Below the pieces are notes generated by a model, which was not told the origin of the DNA, did not search any database, and was given only the letters and a program-made list of their open reading frames with translations. A stretch of 64,000 bases of DNA from G963665215 sp963665215. GTDB taxonomy: Bacteria; Chloroflexota; Dehalococcoidia; Lucifugimonadales; CAUZJF01. The stretch covers positions 434,001 to 498,000 of the forward strand of contig CAXXWW010000008.1 in assembly GCA_963665215.2 (NCBI GenBank). The letters run 5' to 3'. A program made the translations under genes and the position numbers. Positions 1-8,551 of this stretch are shown here, piece after piece (position 1 is the first letter of the stretch; each line of letters starts with the position of its first letter).

Positions 1-211
1 GCCCGGTCCGAGAGAGTTCCCTGCTGCGTATTCTCTCGCCATCCCGCGCATCGCAGCTCCCGCAGACGGCCATAGGGGCCCCTGTGCGGCGATGAAGACC
101 GTCCGCCGACCTCCCTACCCCAAATGGAACCCAGGCTATTTCCCCTGTAGCTCCCTCACCCCCCTTCCGCTTTCCTCACGCCGTCCATCGGTGTCCTTCG
201 GTGGATTCGGG
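1..211 (+). mobile_element. IS1380-family element, right-end fragment
   Basis: The window opens inside the untranslated right end of an IS1380-type element: bases 1-211 match 12647-12857 and the tails of the copies starting at 18110 and 57025. The right terminal inverted repeat TCCTTCGGTGGATTCGGG lies at 194-211 and is followed by CTTAC (212-216), which fits the 5-bp target duplications of the complete copies. The transposase gene would lie to the left of the window. Confidence 0.93.
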
Positions 212-769
212 CTTACGTCGCCCAGAGGCGACTTTTTCAGGCTGCGGCTCTTGCAGCAGATGGAGATACCGCTGGGCGAGTCGGACGTAAAGCAGCTGAG
301 GGCCGAGTCTGGGATCAACGAATACCACCGGCACCTCCACATGCTGATGAGCTTCACCCTGGTGGTCCAGGAGGCCATCGACGGCGAGCAATGCTATGTG
401 CGCACCAGCCTGGCGGAGCGGGCCATTAACGCGGTGCGAGAGTTGGAGAGAAGGCTGGGCAAAGAGGCGTCGCAGGCCGTGTTCTCAGCATCGCTGGGTC
501 CGAACTCGATCCGGCTCTTTCTCAAGATCTACGGAGACAGCAGGGACGCCGACTGGAAACAGCTCCAGATCAAGTATACGCCCGTTGAGATAGGGCGCCT
601 CAGCCTGTTCCTGCCCCGGGTCATAGAGGGAGTATCTGCCATCGATAAACTCAATGAGGCCGATCTCCTTGCATACCGCGACGACGACCACATTCACATG
701 CATCCCAAGAAGGCCCGCAGCTTTTACCAGTACCTGCGAGAGCTCTACTCTATAGCGATCGCCGGCTAG
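212..769 (+). pseudogene. unknown protein, 5' end removed by IS1380 insertion
   Basis: An open frame runs from the IS1380 border to a TAG at 767-769. An ATG upstream at 92 lies inside the insertion sequence, so it is not the native start; the first ATG in host DNA is at 260, which would give 170 residues. The frame is already open at the IS edge, so the gene probably began further left. The protein is soluble, charged and helix-rich, with no motif I recognise. It may be a truncated gene or a shortened protein restarted at 260. Confidence 0.5.
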
Positions 770-1164
770 CCCAACACCTCGCACGCGTAGCGTCGCCGCG
801 TCATATCACACCACCCCATCCGATCGTCGACCCCACGAACACCTGGAAGAGTAAAGCTTCTGCAATCTCCATCGTTCTGCTCCTCCTCCAAAGCCGGAGC
901 GCCGCATTGGACCATCCTCCGCCAGGCAGCTTGATTCAAGTGCCTCCAGTTCACGAAGGAATCTCATGGGCAATCAATCACGATAGCATCTCTTCTCCCT
1001 TGACCTCCAATTGTGACTCCCCAAGTTCGCCAAGTAACGGGCTTTTCTATCCCTCAGATGGTGCGGCCATCCCAGCGCGCCGGCCCCGGTGCAGCGCGGC
1101 GCCTGATCCAGCCTAGGTGAAGGCTTACCCGACGAGTGGTATTATGTTGCCGGGAGGTCAGCCA
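770..1164. other. intergenic stretch without a supported gene
   Basis: About 395 bases between the truncated gene and the zinc-ribbon gene. Only short frames without a ribosome-binding site occur on either strand. I see no RNA gene, terminator or promoter that I can support. Confidence 0.5.
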
Positions 1165-1332
1165 ATGGCAGAGACCGACGCGTCAGAAACGGCGATGTGC
1201 CCGAGGTGCGGAGAGCCCATGCGTAGAGAGCGCGACGGCGTACGCATGCCTCCCATGCCGCAGGTCTTCTGGTTTTGCGTCAATATCGAGTGTGAGGACG
1301 GCAAGCGAAACCAGATCTACAGTGGCGGCTAG
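1165..1332 (+). CDS. small zinc-ribbon protein
   Basis: A 55-residue protein with two cysteine pairs, CPRC near the N-terminus and CVNIEC in the second half, the layout of a small zinc ribbon. The start at ATG 1165 is chosen because GGGAGG at 1152-1157 sits 7 bases upstream; the frame is open further up (GTG 1117, ATG 1144) but without a comparable site. No catalytic motif is present. It lies 73 bases before the aldehyde dehydrogenase and could be co-transcribed with it. Function unknown; metal binding is inferred from the cysteines alone. Confidence 0.6.
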   Translation: MAETDASETAMCPRCGEPMRRERDGVRMPPMPQVFWFCVNIECEDGKRNQIYSGG

Positions 1333-1405
1333 CCGATCGAAAGCCGCGAGTCGCTAACCAAGTGGGCGGCAAGACCAGGGCGTCGAAGCTCAAGGAGGGA
1401 GTCCA

Positions 1406-2818
1406 ATGAGAATGTACATCGGTGGTGAATGGGTGGATAGGGAAGACAAGATACCGGTTGTAAACCCGTTCGACAACTCGGTCATCGACACGGTGCCGCG
1501 AGGCAGCGTGGAGGACGTGGAGGCGGCCATCGCCAGCGCGGCGCGAGGCGCAGCCGTCATGGCGAAGATCCCGGGCTATGAGCGTTACCAGATGCTGCGG
1601 AAGGCCGCAGACCTTCTGGAGGAGCGGACCGAGGAGTTCGGCCGCATCATAACGATGGAGGAGGGTAAGGTCATAGCAGAGGGGCGCACCGAGGTGGCGC
1701 GCGCCGTTCAGACCATCGGCCTCTCAGGCGAGGAGGCCAAACGACTGTACGGCGAGACCATCCCGCTGGACGGCGCCCCGGCTTGGACGGGCCAGCTTGG
1801 CTTCACCCTGCGGGTGCCCTGCGGCATCGTGGTGGCCATCAGCCCGTTTAACTTTCCGCTGAACCTGGTGTGTCACAAGGTTGGGCCTGCCCTGGCCGCC
1901 GGAAACTCGGTCATCATCAAGCCCGCCAGCGATACACCGCTCTCCGCCCTCAAGCTCACGGAGGTCCTTCTGGAGGCCGGCGTGCCGTCAGAGGCGGTGC
2001 AGTGCGTAACGGGCTCGGGCAGCCAGATCGGCGACGCGCTGGTCGCAGACCCGCGGGTCCGCAAGGTGACGTTCACCGGTAGCCGAGACGTGGGCGAGCA
2101 CATCTGCAAGACGGCGGGGCTCAAGAAGGTCACCATGGAGCTTGGCTCCAACTCGCCCCTGATCGTCATGCCGGACGCCGACATGGAAAAGGTGGTCAGG
2201 GCCACGATGGCCAGCGGGTTCTCAAACGCCGGCCAGGTCTGCATCTCGGCCCAGCGGGTCATCACCAGCAAGGAGATATACGCCGACTATCTCGACGCCC
2301 TTACCGAGGGGGTAAAGACCCTGAATACGGGCAACCCACTGGATGAGAGCGTGAAGATGGGGCCCATGGTCCGGGCACAGGACGCGGTCCGCGTCAACCA
2401 GTGGATCGCGGAGGCGGTCGACGGCGGCGCGAGGACCCTGGTAGGAGGCGATTACTCGGGCGCCATGCACCAGGCCACTGTGGTCGCGGACGTCAGCCCG
2501 GAGATGCGCATCTCCTGCGAGGAGCTGTTCGGCCCTGCGGTGGCCGTCACGCCTTTCTCAGACATCGACGAGGCCATTGAGATGGCCAACGACACCAACT
2601 ACGGCCTGAGCGCGGCCATCTTCACGCAGAACATCGACTGGGGTATAAAGTTCGCACGTGAGGTCCACTCGGGGAACCTTATGATCAACTCGGGGCCGCA
2701 GTGGCGCGCCGACCTGATGCCCTACGGTGGGCTGAAGGAGAGCGGCATGGGCAAGGAGGGCCCCAGGTACGCTGTGCAGGAGATGACCGAACTCAAGATG
2801 GTGATATTCCACCCGTAG
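1406..2818 (+). CDS. NAD(P)-dependent aldehyde dehydrogenase
   Basis: A 470-residue aldehyde dehydrogenase, full length for the family. It oxidises an aldehyde to an acid or acyl product with NAD(P)+ in the cytosol; the substrate cannot be told from sequence. Visible family features are Asn149 in SPFNFP, Lys172 in the coenzyme-binding IKPASDTP segment, FTGS at 223-226, the general base Glu245 in MELGSNSP and the nucleophile Cys279 in GQVCISAQR. The overall pattern resembles lactaldehyde or non-phosphorylating glyceraldehyde-3-phosphate dehydrogenases. AGGAGGGAG lies just upstream of ATG 1406. A repeat-rich spacer follows, and no operon partner is evident downstream. Confidence 0.93.
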   Translation: MRMYIGGEWVDREDKIPVVNPFDNSVIDTVPRGSVEDVEAAIASAARGAAVMAKIPGYERYQMLRKAADLLEERTEEFGRIITMEEGKVIAEGRTEVARAVQTIGLSGEEAKRLYGETIPLDGAPAWTGQLGFTLRVPCGIVVAISPFNFPLNLVCHKVGPALAAGNSVIIKPASDTPLSALKLTEVLLEAGVPSEAVQCVTGSGSQIGDALVADPRVRKVTFTGSRDVGEHICKTAGLKKVTMELGSNSPLIVMPDADMEKVVRATMASGFSNAGQVCISAQRVITSKEIYADYLDALTEGVKTLNTGNPLDESVKMGPMVRAQDAVRVNQWIAEAVDGGARTLVGGDYSGAMHQATVVADVSPEMRISCEELFGPAVAVTPFSDIDEAIEMANDTNYGLSAAIFTQNIDWGIKFAREVHSGNLMINSGPQWRADLMPYGGLKESGMGKEGPRYAVQEMTELKMVIFHP

Positions 2819-2850
2819 GGACGCCCCCAACGGTCCGGCGGGGGTTATAA

Positions 2851-3054
2851 GAAAATTAAGTTTACTGACTGAGGCCTGTTTCGTCAGTCCCGAAGCACCT
2901 GACCCCCTACCCCTTTCTCCTCTCCTCTCCTCTCCTCTCCTCTCCGCGCGCGGACGGGGGGGGAAGAACGGTAGACGCTCACCATCGTATAAATTGGGGT
3001 GAGGTTCTCAGCTCAGTCTAGCTTTGTTGACATCATTGGGGCACAGGACCCTGG
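2851..3054 (+). repeat. tandem repeat unit 1, IS-free
   Basis: About 200 bases that recur in diverged form from 3055 onward. Shared landmarks are an AATTAAG start, CCTGTTTCGTCAGTCCCGAA, an inner palindromic core around CTCTCCGC, AATTGGGGTGAGG, and GGGGCACAGGA near the end. Here the core has the self-complementary centre CCGCGCGCGG (2944-2953) and carries no insertion sequence, so it is an empty paralogue of the IS481 target. The unit lies between the aldehyde dehydrogenase and the IS481 copy and codes for nothing recognisable. Confidence 0.8.
2916..2945 (+). repeat. (TCTCC)x6 pentanucleotide repeat
   Basis: Six exact tandem copies of TCTCC lie inside the left arm of repeat unit 1. The expansion lengthens this arm relative to the second unit and points to slippage at this palindrome. 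It is not within a coding frame. Confidence 0.95.
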
Positions 3055-3128
3055 GAGAATTAAGTTCACTAACTGAGGCCTGTTTCGTCAGTCCCGAAGC
3101 ACCTCACCCCCGGCCCCTCTCCGCACGC

Positions 3129-4414
3129 TGTATAGACCGGGGACATAGCTTACACATGTTCGGGGACATGGTGGACACCATAATAGGCATGACTTCATTA
3201 CAAGGAGGTGGTCATGCCATGGAAGGAGATGTCCGTTATGTCTCAGAGGAGAGAGTTCGTGGAGCTGGCGCAGGCTGAAGGCACCAACAAAAGGGGCCTT
3301 TGCCGTCGCTTCGGGATCAGCCCTACGACTGGATACAAGTGGCTTGGGCGTTTCCGTGAAGGGAGCGAGGCAGGCCTGGTCGAGCTGCCGCGGCGGCCTC
3401 ACTACTCGCCTGCACGTACCCCATCGCAGGTTGAGCAGGCGGTGCTGTCTGCCCGTGCGGCCCATCCGGCCTGGGGAGCTCGTAAGCTGCGACGGTGGCT
3501 TTTGGACCGCAGGGATGTGTTTGAGGCGGACATGCCGGCCCCCAGTACTATCACGGCGATCTTGCGTCGTCATGGCCGCATTGACCCCGCCGAGGGGCCC
3601 AAGCACCGTTCCTGGCAGCGATTTGAACACCAGGCACCCAACGACCTGTGGCAGATGGACTTCAAAGGCCACTTCCCCCTTACCCGAGGACGCTGCCACC
3701 CTCTGACTGTTCTGGACGATCACTCTCGGTTTGCCTTGGGGCTGCAGGCCTGCGGTAACGAGCAGGGAGAGATGGTGCAACAGCGCCTGACGGCTATCTT
3801 CCGGCGCTACGGCCTGCCCAACACAATGTTGATGGACAATGGCTCCCCGTGGGGCCATGACCAAGACCACCCCTACACACCTTTTACAGTCTGGCTGCTG
3901 AGGTTGGGCATCGGAGTCAGTCATGGACGCCCTTATCACCCTCAGACACAGGGAAAAGATGAGCGCTTCCACCGAACCATGACCGTTGAAGTGCTGCAGG
4001 GGAGCAGCTTCACTGATCTGGCGCACTGCCAGAGAGCCTTCGACCTGTGGCGGGACATCTACAACTTGGAGCGGCCCCATGACGCCCTTGACCTTGCTAC
4101 TCCGGCCACCAAGTACCAAGTGAGCCAAAGACTGTTTCCCGAGGTCCTTCCACCCTTGGAGTACGAACCAACCGACCTGGTACGCCGTGTTCACGACAAA
4201 GGTAGGCTCCAGTTGTTTGGCCGTATCTTCAAGGTACCTAAGGCCTTCAAGGGCATGCCAGTGGCTATTCGGCCGACAACTGACGATGGAGTCTGGAACG
4301 TCTTCTTCGCCACTCATCAAATCGCCCAGCTTGACCTCAGGCACGATGCCTAACATACTCAAATGTGTCCACCATGTCTCCGAACACCCGTCCACCATGT
4401 GTCCGGTCCATACA
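3129..4414 (+). mobile_element. IS481-family element, copy A (intact)
   Basis: A 1286-bp element. Its ends are imperfect inverted repeats of about 50 bases beginning TGTATRGACCGG and continuing to GACATGGTGGACAC, with TGT...ACA termini. The 6-bp direct repeat GCACGC flanks it at 3123-3128 and 4415-4420. One transposase gene fills the interior. Its protein is identical to that of copy B, so the transposition is recent. It sits at the centre of a palindromic repeat. Confidence 0.93.
3214..4353 (+). CDS. IS481-family transposase (copy A)
   Basis: A 379-residue DDE transposase that moves its own element by cut or copy of the terminal repeats. An N-terminal helix-turn-helix (about residues 11-50) is followed by an rve-type integrase core with Asp149 in QMDFKG, Asp208 in LMDNGSP and Glu250 in KDERFHR. 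ATG 3214 is chosen because AAGGAGG lies 5 bases upstream; GTG 3208 overlaps that site and is unlikely. The frame is complete. A long open frame on the opposite strand is a composition artefact. Confidence 0.93.
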   Translation: MPWKEMSVMSQRREFVELAQAEGTNKRGLCRRFGISPTTGYKWLGRFREGSEAGLVELPRRPHYSPARTPSQVEQAVLSARAAHPAWGARKLRRWLLDRRDVFEADMPAPSTITAILRRHGRIDPAEGPKHRSWQRFEHQAPNDLWQMDFKGHFPLTRGRCHPLTVLDDHSRFALGLQACGNEQGEMVQQRLTAIFRRYGLPNTMLMDNGSPWGHDQDHPYTPFTVWLLRLGIGVSHGRPYHPQTQGKDERFHRTMTVEVLQGSSFTDLAHCQRAFDLWRDIYNLERPHDALDLATPATKYQVSQRLFPEVLPPLEYEPTDLVRRVHDKGRLQLFGRIFKVPKAFKGMPVAIRPTTDDGVWNVFFATHQIAQLDLRHDA

Positions 4415-4515
4415 GCACGCGGAGAGGGGGACAGAACGGTAGGCTCACCATCGCATAAATTGGGGTGAGGTAGTGCAGTGCCGACGCTCTGGGGGCACAG
4501 GAGCCCTGACCGCAA

Positions 4516-4545
4516 TTGACATCTGCCCGCGTCCCTCGGTACAAT
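4516..4545 (+). promoter_or_regulatory. sigma-70-type promoter for the Fe-S gene
   Basis: TTGACA at 4516-4521 and TACAAT at 4540-4545 are separated by 18 bases. The predicted transcript starts near 4552, about 50 bases before the Fe-S carrier gene. The promoter lies just past the repeat region, so the gene does not depend on read-through from the IS. Confidence 0.8.
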
Positions 4546-4601
4546 TGAGACGCGCGAGAGGGCGGGACCACCGCCCCCCACGCGGCCAAATGGGGGGTAA
4601 C

Positions 4602-4958
4602 GTGACAACGACCAGAGAGAAACCCAAGCCGCTGACGATCTCGATCTCCAAGGAGGCAGCCGGGCACGTCGGTCACTATGCCGAGCAGGCCGGCAAGCCC
4701 GATGCCCAACTTCGTGTTGGCGTCAAGGGCGGCGGCTGCTCCGGGCTCACCTACGTGCTCGACCTGGTCGATGAGCCTCAGGAGAACGACATGGTCCTCG
4801 AGGAGCACGGCATGAAGCTCTTCGTCGACCGAAAGTCGTACATCTTCCTGGCGGGCACGACGCTGGAGTACTCGGGCGGCCTGAACGGCAAGGGCTTTGT
4901 GTTCAACAACCCCAACGCCAAGACCACCTGCGGCTGCGGTACCTCCTTCGGAGTGTAG
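4602..4958 (+). CDS. HesB/IscA/ErpA-type Fe-S cluster carrier
   Basis: A 118-residue A-type carrier that holds an Fe-S cluster and passes it to apo-proteins. The three conserved cysteines are present: Cys46 in GGGCSGL, and Cys110 and Cys112 in the C-terminal TTCGCGTSF. GTG 4602 is preferred over ATG 4590 because a G-rich site (4591-4596) precedes it and the N-terminus then matches family length. It has its own promoter, and a hairpin terminator lies between it and ygfZ, which is also an Fe-S-linked protein. Which A-type subgroup it belongs to cannot be told from sequence alone. Confidence 0.9.
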   Translation: MTTTREKPKPLTISISKEAAGHVGHYAEQAGKPDAQLRVGVKGGGCSGLTYVLDLVDEPQENDMVLEEHGMKLFVDRKSYIFLAGTTLEYSGGLNGKGFVFNNPNAKTTCGCGTSFGV

Positions 4959-4989
4959 CCGGCCGTCAGAGAAGACGCGGCCCGGTCTC

Positions 4990-5019
4990 GCCGCTCCCGT
5001 TGGAGCGGCGGTCGTTTTT
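4990..5019 (+). terminator. rho-independent terminator
   Basis: GCCGCTCC (4990-4997), a CGTT loop and GGAGCGGC (5002-5009) form a perfect 8-bp stem followed by GGTCGTTTTT. It ends transcription of the Fe-S carrier. The ygfZ ribosome-binding site GAGGAGGG begins immediately after, so some read-through may serve ygfZ. Confidence 0.85.
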
Positions 5020-5030
5020 GAGGAGGGCCA

Positions 5031-6107
5031 ATGGGGAATAGCCCAGTCGTAGAGATAGACGATCAGCCCGGCGCCGCGCTGGCTGACGCGCGCGGGCGGC
5101 CTCTCCCCGGTTTCTACTCCTCCGTCGCCGAAGAGCATCGAGCACTCACCCGGGACGTGGCCCTTCTGGACCGGTCCTACGTCGGCCGGCTGAGCTGCAC
5201 CGGAGAAGATGCGCTCGACCTGCTCAACCGCCTGTCCACCAACGAGCTGATGAACCTCGAGACAGGCAGGGGGACCGCGACGGTCCTGACGTCGAACAAG
5301 GGCCGAATCCTGGACGTGCTTGTCGTCCTGAAGCTCTCCGACCGTCTGATGGTGCTGACGGCTCCCCAGAGCCGGAAGAAGGTGGCCGAGTGGATCGACT
5401 TCTACACCTTCGTCGAGGATATCGTGCTGCAGGACGTCACCGAGGAGACGGCCATGATATCCGTGGCAGGGCCAAAGGCGGCCCAGCTCCTGAGCGGCCT
5501 GGATGGCGTGGATGTCGCTTCCATGGGACGCTACGACTCCACTCAGGTCAGCATCGGTGGGGTGGACGCCTCGATCTTCCGCACGGACTTCGTCGGACCC
5601 CACGCCTACGACCTGCTCGTGCCCGCCGCCGACGGTCCACGGCTACGGGATGAGCTCTCGTCCCAGGGCGACAAGGCCGGCCTCCGCAGGGTCGGCCTGG
5701 AGGCGCTGGAGGCCGTGCGGGTGGAGCAGGGAGTCCCCGCCTACGGCAGGGAGCTGACCGAGGCATTCAACCCCTTAGAGGCCGGCCTTCGCGAGCTAAT
5801 CAGCTTCACCAAGGGTTGCTACGTCGGCCAGGAGGTCGTTGCCCGCCTGGACACGTACAAGAAGGTGCAGAAGGAGCTGGTGGGGCTGCGGTGGGACGCT
5901 GACACCGCTCCACCGCCCGGCGCCAGGCTGCTCCTCGACGGGAAGCAGATTGGGGTCGTGACCTCTGTTGTGCGTTCACCCCGGCAGATGAAGGCCATAG
6001 GGCTCGGGTACGTGCGCAAGGCGCATGCAAAGCCCGGCACGGTACTGTCGGTGGAGCTGGGTGACGGCCTGGCCGCGGCGGAGGTGGTGGCGCTGCCCTC
6101 CCGGTGA
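5031..6107 (+). CDS. ygfZ: YgfZ/GcvT-like folate-binding protein
   Basis: A 358-residue member of the aminomethyltransferase-like family. YgfZ proteins bind tetrahydrofolate and help maintain or repair certain Fe-S enzymes. The diagnostic KGCYVGQE signature is at 261-268 with the conserved Cys263, and the C-terminal beta-barrel follows. Glycine-cleavage GcvT proteins lack this signature, so YgfZ is the better call. GAGGAGGG lies 3 bases before ATG 5031. Its place directly behind an A-type Fe-S carrier supports a role in Fe-S cluster metabolism. Confidence 0.9.
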   Translation: MGNSPVVEIDDQPGAALADARGRPLPGFYSSVAEEHRALTRDVALLDRSYVGRLSCTGEDALDLLNRLSTNELMNLETGRGTATVLTSNKGRILDVLVVLKLSDRLMVLTAPQSRKKVAEWIDFYTFVEDIVLQDVTEETAMISVAGPKAAQLLSGLDGVDVASMGRYDSTQVSIGGVDASIFRTDFVGPHAYDLLVPAADGPRLRDELSSQGDKAGLRRVGLEALEAVRVEQGVPAYGRELTEAFNPLEAGLRELISFTKGCYVGQEVVARLDTYKKVQKELVGLRWDADTAPPPGARLLLDGKQIGVVTSVVRSPRQMKAIGLGYVRKAHAKPGTVLSVELGDGLAAAEVVALPSR

Positions 6108-6121
6108 TCTGCTAGGGCGCC

Positions 6122-6871
6122 CTATCCTGGCGTGAGGGTAGCACCGCCGTCCACCACGATCACCTGCCCGCGAATCATCCGGGCCTCCTCGCTACAAAGG
6201 AACGCGACCACACCGGCGATGTCGCCGACCTCGACCATCCTGCCCAGCAGCGTCTTCTTGCCGGCCGCCAGCATCTCCTCGCGCTCGGGGAAGTGGTCCA
6301 GCGCCCCGGTATCCACGTATCCCCCCGATACGGCGTTGACCGAAATGCCCTGGGGGGCCAGCTCGACGGCCAGGTAGCGGGTTACGGCCTCCAGCGCAGC
6401 CTTGGACGCGCCCACCGAGAAGTAGTGGGGCAGCACCTTCTGGGAGCCCATGCTGGTGAGGTTGACGATGCTCCCCCCTTCGGTCATCAGGCGGGACGCC
6501 TCGACCGCACAGAGCCACGGCGCCCTTGCGTTGATGTTCATGGTCCAGTCCCAGTGCTTTTCCTCGAGCTCTGCCGCCGGGCGCTGAACGCCGGAGGCGG
6601 CGTTGTTTATCAGGATGTCCAGCCTGGGGTATTTTCGTGTAACCTGAGCGAACATCTCCTTGATTTTATCCACGTCGCCCAGATGCGCCTTGATTTTAAG
6701 ACAGCGGACGCCCAGCTCCTCGATCTCGCGCTGGGTCTCGGCTGCAGCCTCGTGACTGCGCAGGTAGTTGAAGGCGATATCGGCCCCACGGCGGGCGAAC
6801 TCCAGGGCTATCGCCTTGCCTATCCCCCGCGATCCTCCCGTGACTAGCGCGACCTTGCCTTCAAAGCTCAT
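6122..6871 (-). CDS. fabL: enoyl-ACP reductase III, FabL type
   Basis: A 249-residue short-chain dehydrogenase fold enzyme predicted to reduce enoyl-ACP with NADPH, the last step of the elongation cycle. The nucleotide-binding GGSRGIG is at 12-18. The active-site pair is Tyr150 and Lys157, a Y-x6-K spacing typical of enoyl reductases rather than Y-x3-K of ordinary SDRs. NNAASGV, ELEEKHWDWTMNINA and HFPERE closely follow Bacillus FabL as I remember it. The start is placed at 6871 because GGAG lies 6 bases upstream. It overlaps the preceding gene by 11 bases and ends the operon. Confidence 0.85.
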   Translation of the reverse strand: MSFEGKVALVTGGSRGIGKAIALEFARRGADIAFNYLRSHEAAAETQREIEELGVRCLKIKAHLGDVDKIKEMFAQVTRKYPRLDILINNAASGVQRPAAELEEKHWDWTMNINARAPWLCAVEASRLMTEGGSIVNLTSMGSQKVLPHYFSVGASKAALEAVTRYLAVELAPQGISVNAVSGGYVDTGALDHFPEREEMLAAGKKTLLGRMVEVGDIAGVVAFLCSEEARMIRGQVIVVDGGATLTPG

Positions 6872-7751
6872 CGTCATCTCCACTGCGGGCGGCATTAGCC
6901 GGCTGCCCGGCCAGCCAGGTTCTCGCAACCTTCGATGCCTCGCTCAACACCCGGGCCCCGCGGCCGATGGCAGTGCGCCCGGCGTCAGTGTTCTTGAAAC
7001 CCGACAGAAAGTACTCCCATGCTGAGAGATAGAATCCCGAGTAGTGGTCGGCCAGGCTGCTCTGGCCCAGTCGTCGCAGGTTCGATACCACGCCCGTCCG
7101 GTTCAAGCTCCACGCCTCTTCCGTTTCGATGCCCATTACGTGGAGGACGCGGGGGCCGGCGGGGGAGACGCGCCACACCAGGGCCCGCAGCGATTCCCAG
7201 AGGTACCTGCCGGGCTTGTCTACTGCCTGCAGAGGTAGAACGCCGAGGTATTCTGCATTCTCGATGAGGCGGCGGCAGTCCCCGAGCCTGATACGGTCCG
7301 GGTCGCTGTAGTCGGCCTCGGGGTAGTCTTCCCCGAAGAGCACCCGCACCGTGGACCCGGGCGAGAAAACGAAATCGTCGAATTCGGCCATCAATTTATT
7401 CATGACGATGAGCTGGGGTCTCGGCTCGTGAATGGGTTGGCTGATCTTGGAGCGGTACCGTAGCTCGACCTTGCGGTGGACGTCCATCGCCTGGGATAGA
7501 GTCCCCAGATGCCTGCGCCAGGTGTCGTCCCCGTGAAACCAGAGGTGCATGTCCACGTCGCTGATCTCGGGAACGTAGTCAAGGGGAGAGTCCCACCGCT
7601 TCGTGGCCGACCCCTTGAGATAGATCCCCCGCACTTCGCTACGCGGAATGCTATCCAGAAGCGCCTCGACAAAGCATTCGGCCAGACGCTCGACCTCGCC
7701 GCGGAGGCGGCCGGCGTCGGGATAACGTCCGTTCCAGGTCGGGCCGCCCAC
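6861..7751 (-). CDS. nucleotidyltransferase-like protein of unknown role
   Basis: A 296-residue protein. An N-terminal GSATKRW followed by SDVDMHLW resembles the GS...DxD metal-binding core of the polymerase-beta nucleotidyltransferase superfamily. The rest is helical and not recognised. The GTG start (7749-7751) shares a base with the fabG TAG stop, so translation is coupled; its stop overlaps the fabL start by 11 bases. It is thus wedged between two fatty-acid enzymes. No substrate can be inferred. It could be an RNA- or antibiotic-modifying enzyme or an inactive relative. Confidence 0.75.
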   Translation of the reverse strand: MGGPTWNGRYPDAGRLRGEVERLAECFVEALLDSIPRSEVRGIYLKGSATKRWDSPLDYVPEISDVDMHLWFHGDDTWRRHLGTLSQAMDVHRKVELRYRSKISQPIHEPRPQLIVMNKLMAEFDDFVFSPGSTVRVLFGEDYPEADYSDPDRIRLGDCRRLIENAEYLGVLPLQAVDKPGRYLWESLRALVWRVSPAGPRVLHVMGIETEEAWSLNRTGVVSNLRRLGQSSLADHYSGFYLSAWEYFLSGFKNTDAGRTAIGRGARVLSEASKVARTWLAGQPANAARSGDDDEL

Positions 7752-8503
7752 TAGACCGCCATGCCGCCGTCGACGCTGATCACCTGGCCGGTGATGTACT
7801 TGGCCCTGTCGCCGGCGAGGAAGGCTACCAGGTGCGCGATGTCGTCGACCTCCCCAAAATGGCCCTGCGGTATCACGCTCAGCCAGTAGTCCTTCTGCTC
7901 CTGGGTCAGGATCGCCGTCGTCTCGGTCTCCAGATAGCCGGGAGTCACGGCGTTGGCCGTGATATTCCTGGTGGCGACCTCCTTGGCCAACGCCTTGGTG
8001 AAGCCGATGATGGCGGCCTTGGAGGCCGAGTAGTTCGTCTGGCCCGCATTGCCCCTGATGCCCACAACCGACCCTATGTTTATGATCCGCCCCCATCGCT
8101 TGCGAAGCATCGTCCTCAGGACCGCCCGCGTGCAGTAGAAGGTGCCGTTCAGATTTGTGGCGATGACGCTCTCCCAGGCGTCGTCTGACATGCGCACCAG
8201 AAGACCGTCGTGAATAATGCCCGCGTTGTTGACCAGGATGTCGATATGGTCCCATCGGCCGTACACGGTGTCCACCATCGCGGAAACCTGCGCCAGGTCG
8301 GACACGTCGGCCTGGACGGTGAGCGCCTCGCCACCGCCGTCGGCGATCGTCCGGGCCACCTCTTCGGCGGCCTCGGCCGAGGAGTTGAAGTTGACGGCGA
8401 CGCGAGCTCCCGCCTCGGCCAACCTGATCGCGATGGCACGGCCGATTCCCTTGGAGGCCCCCGTCACCAGCGCGGTCCTGCCGCTCAGATCGGGTTCACG
8501 CAC
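7751..8503 (-). CDS. fabG: 3-oxoacyl-ACP reductase FabG
   Basis: A 250-residue SDR that reduces 3-ketoacyl-ACP with NADPH in the type II fatty-acid cycle. TGASKGIG is at 14-21, NNAG at 92-95, and the catalytic Ser145, Tyr158 and Lys162 stand in the usual SDR arrangement (YSASK). Length matches the family. It follows plsX by 48 bases and precedes the nucleotidyltransferase-like gene with a stop-start overlap. A general SDR cannot be excluded by sequence alone, but the plsX and fabL neighbours strongly favour FabG. Confidence 0.92.
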   Translation of the reverse strand: MREPDLSGRTALVTGASKGIGRAIAIRLAEAGARVAVNFNSSAEAAEEVARTIADGGGEALTVQADVSDLAQVSAMVDTVYGRWDHIDILVNNAGIIHDGLLVRMSDDAWESVIATNLNGTFYCTRAVLRTMLRKRWGRIINIGSVVGIRGNAGQTNYSASKAAIIGFTKALAKEVATRNITANAVTPGYLETETTAILTQEQKDYWLSVIPQGHFGEVDDIAHLVAFLAGDRAKYITGQVISVDGGMAV

Positions 8504-8551
8504 TTTGGCTCCTGACTGGTGGTTAATACCAGGGTGAGAGCGGACCGATGG

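Larger units (their letters stand above)
3102..4470 (+). repeat. palindromic repeat unit split by IS481 copy A
   Basis: Outer arms CCTCACCCC (3102-3110) and GGGGTGAGG (4462-4470) bracket inner arms CCCTCTCC and GGAGAGGG. The IS481 element occupies the centre. Removing the IS and one copy of GCACGC restores CTCTCCGCACGCGGAGAG. The sequence to 4509 completes the second tandem unit that starts at 3055. Confidence 0.85.

Noticed and set aside
92..211. ATG at 92 as the start of the first gene
   Set aside because: It lies in the IS1380 untranslated tail and recurs in other copies (for example at 58624) before unrelated sequence.
2916..2945. (TCTCC)x6 as a phase-variation switch
   Set aside because: It lies outside any coding frame and not between a recognisable -35 and -10.
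3088..4608. 506-codon open frame antisense to IS481 copy A, and similar ones in copies B and D
   Set aside because: It mirrors the codon pattern of the transposase on the other strand, has no recognisable domain or ribosome-binding site, and repeats only because the IS repeats.
6861..8255. 464-codon frame on the minus strand starting inside fabG
   Set aside because: Its first 168 codons are an out-of-frame reading of fabG. Only the part from GTG 7751 is a gene.
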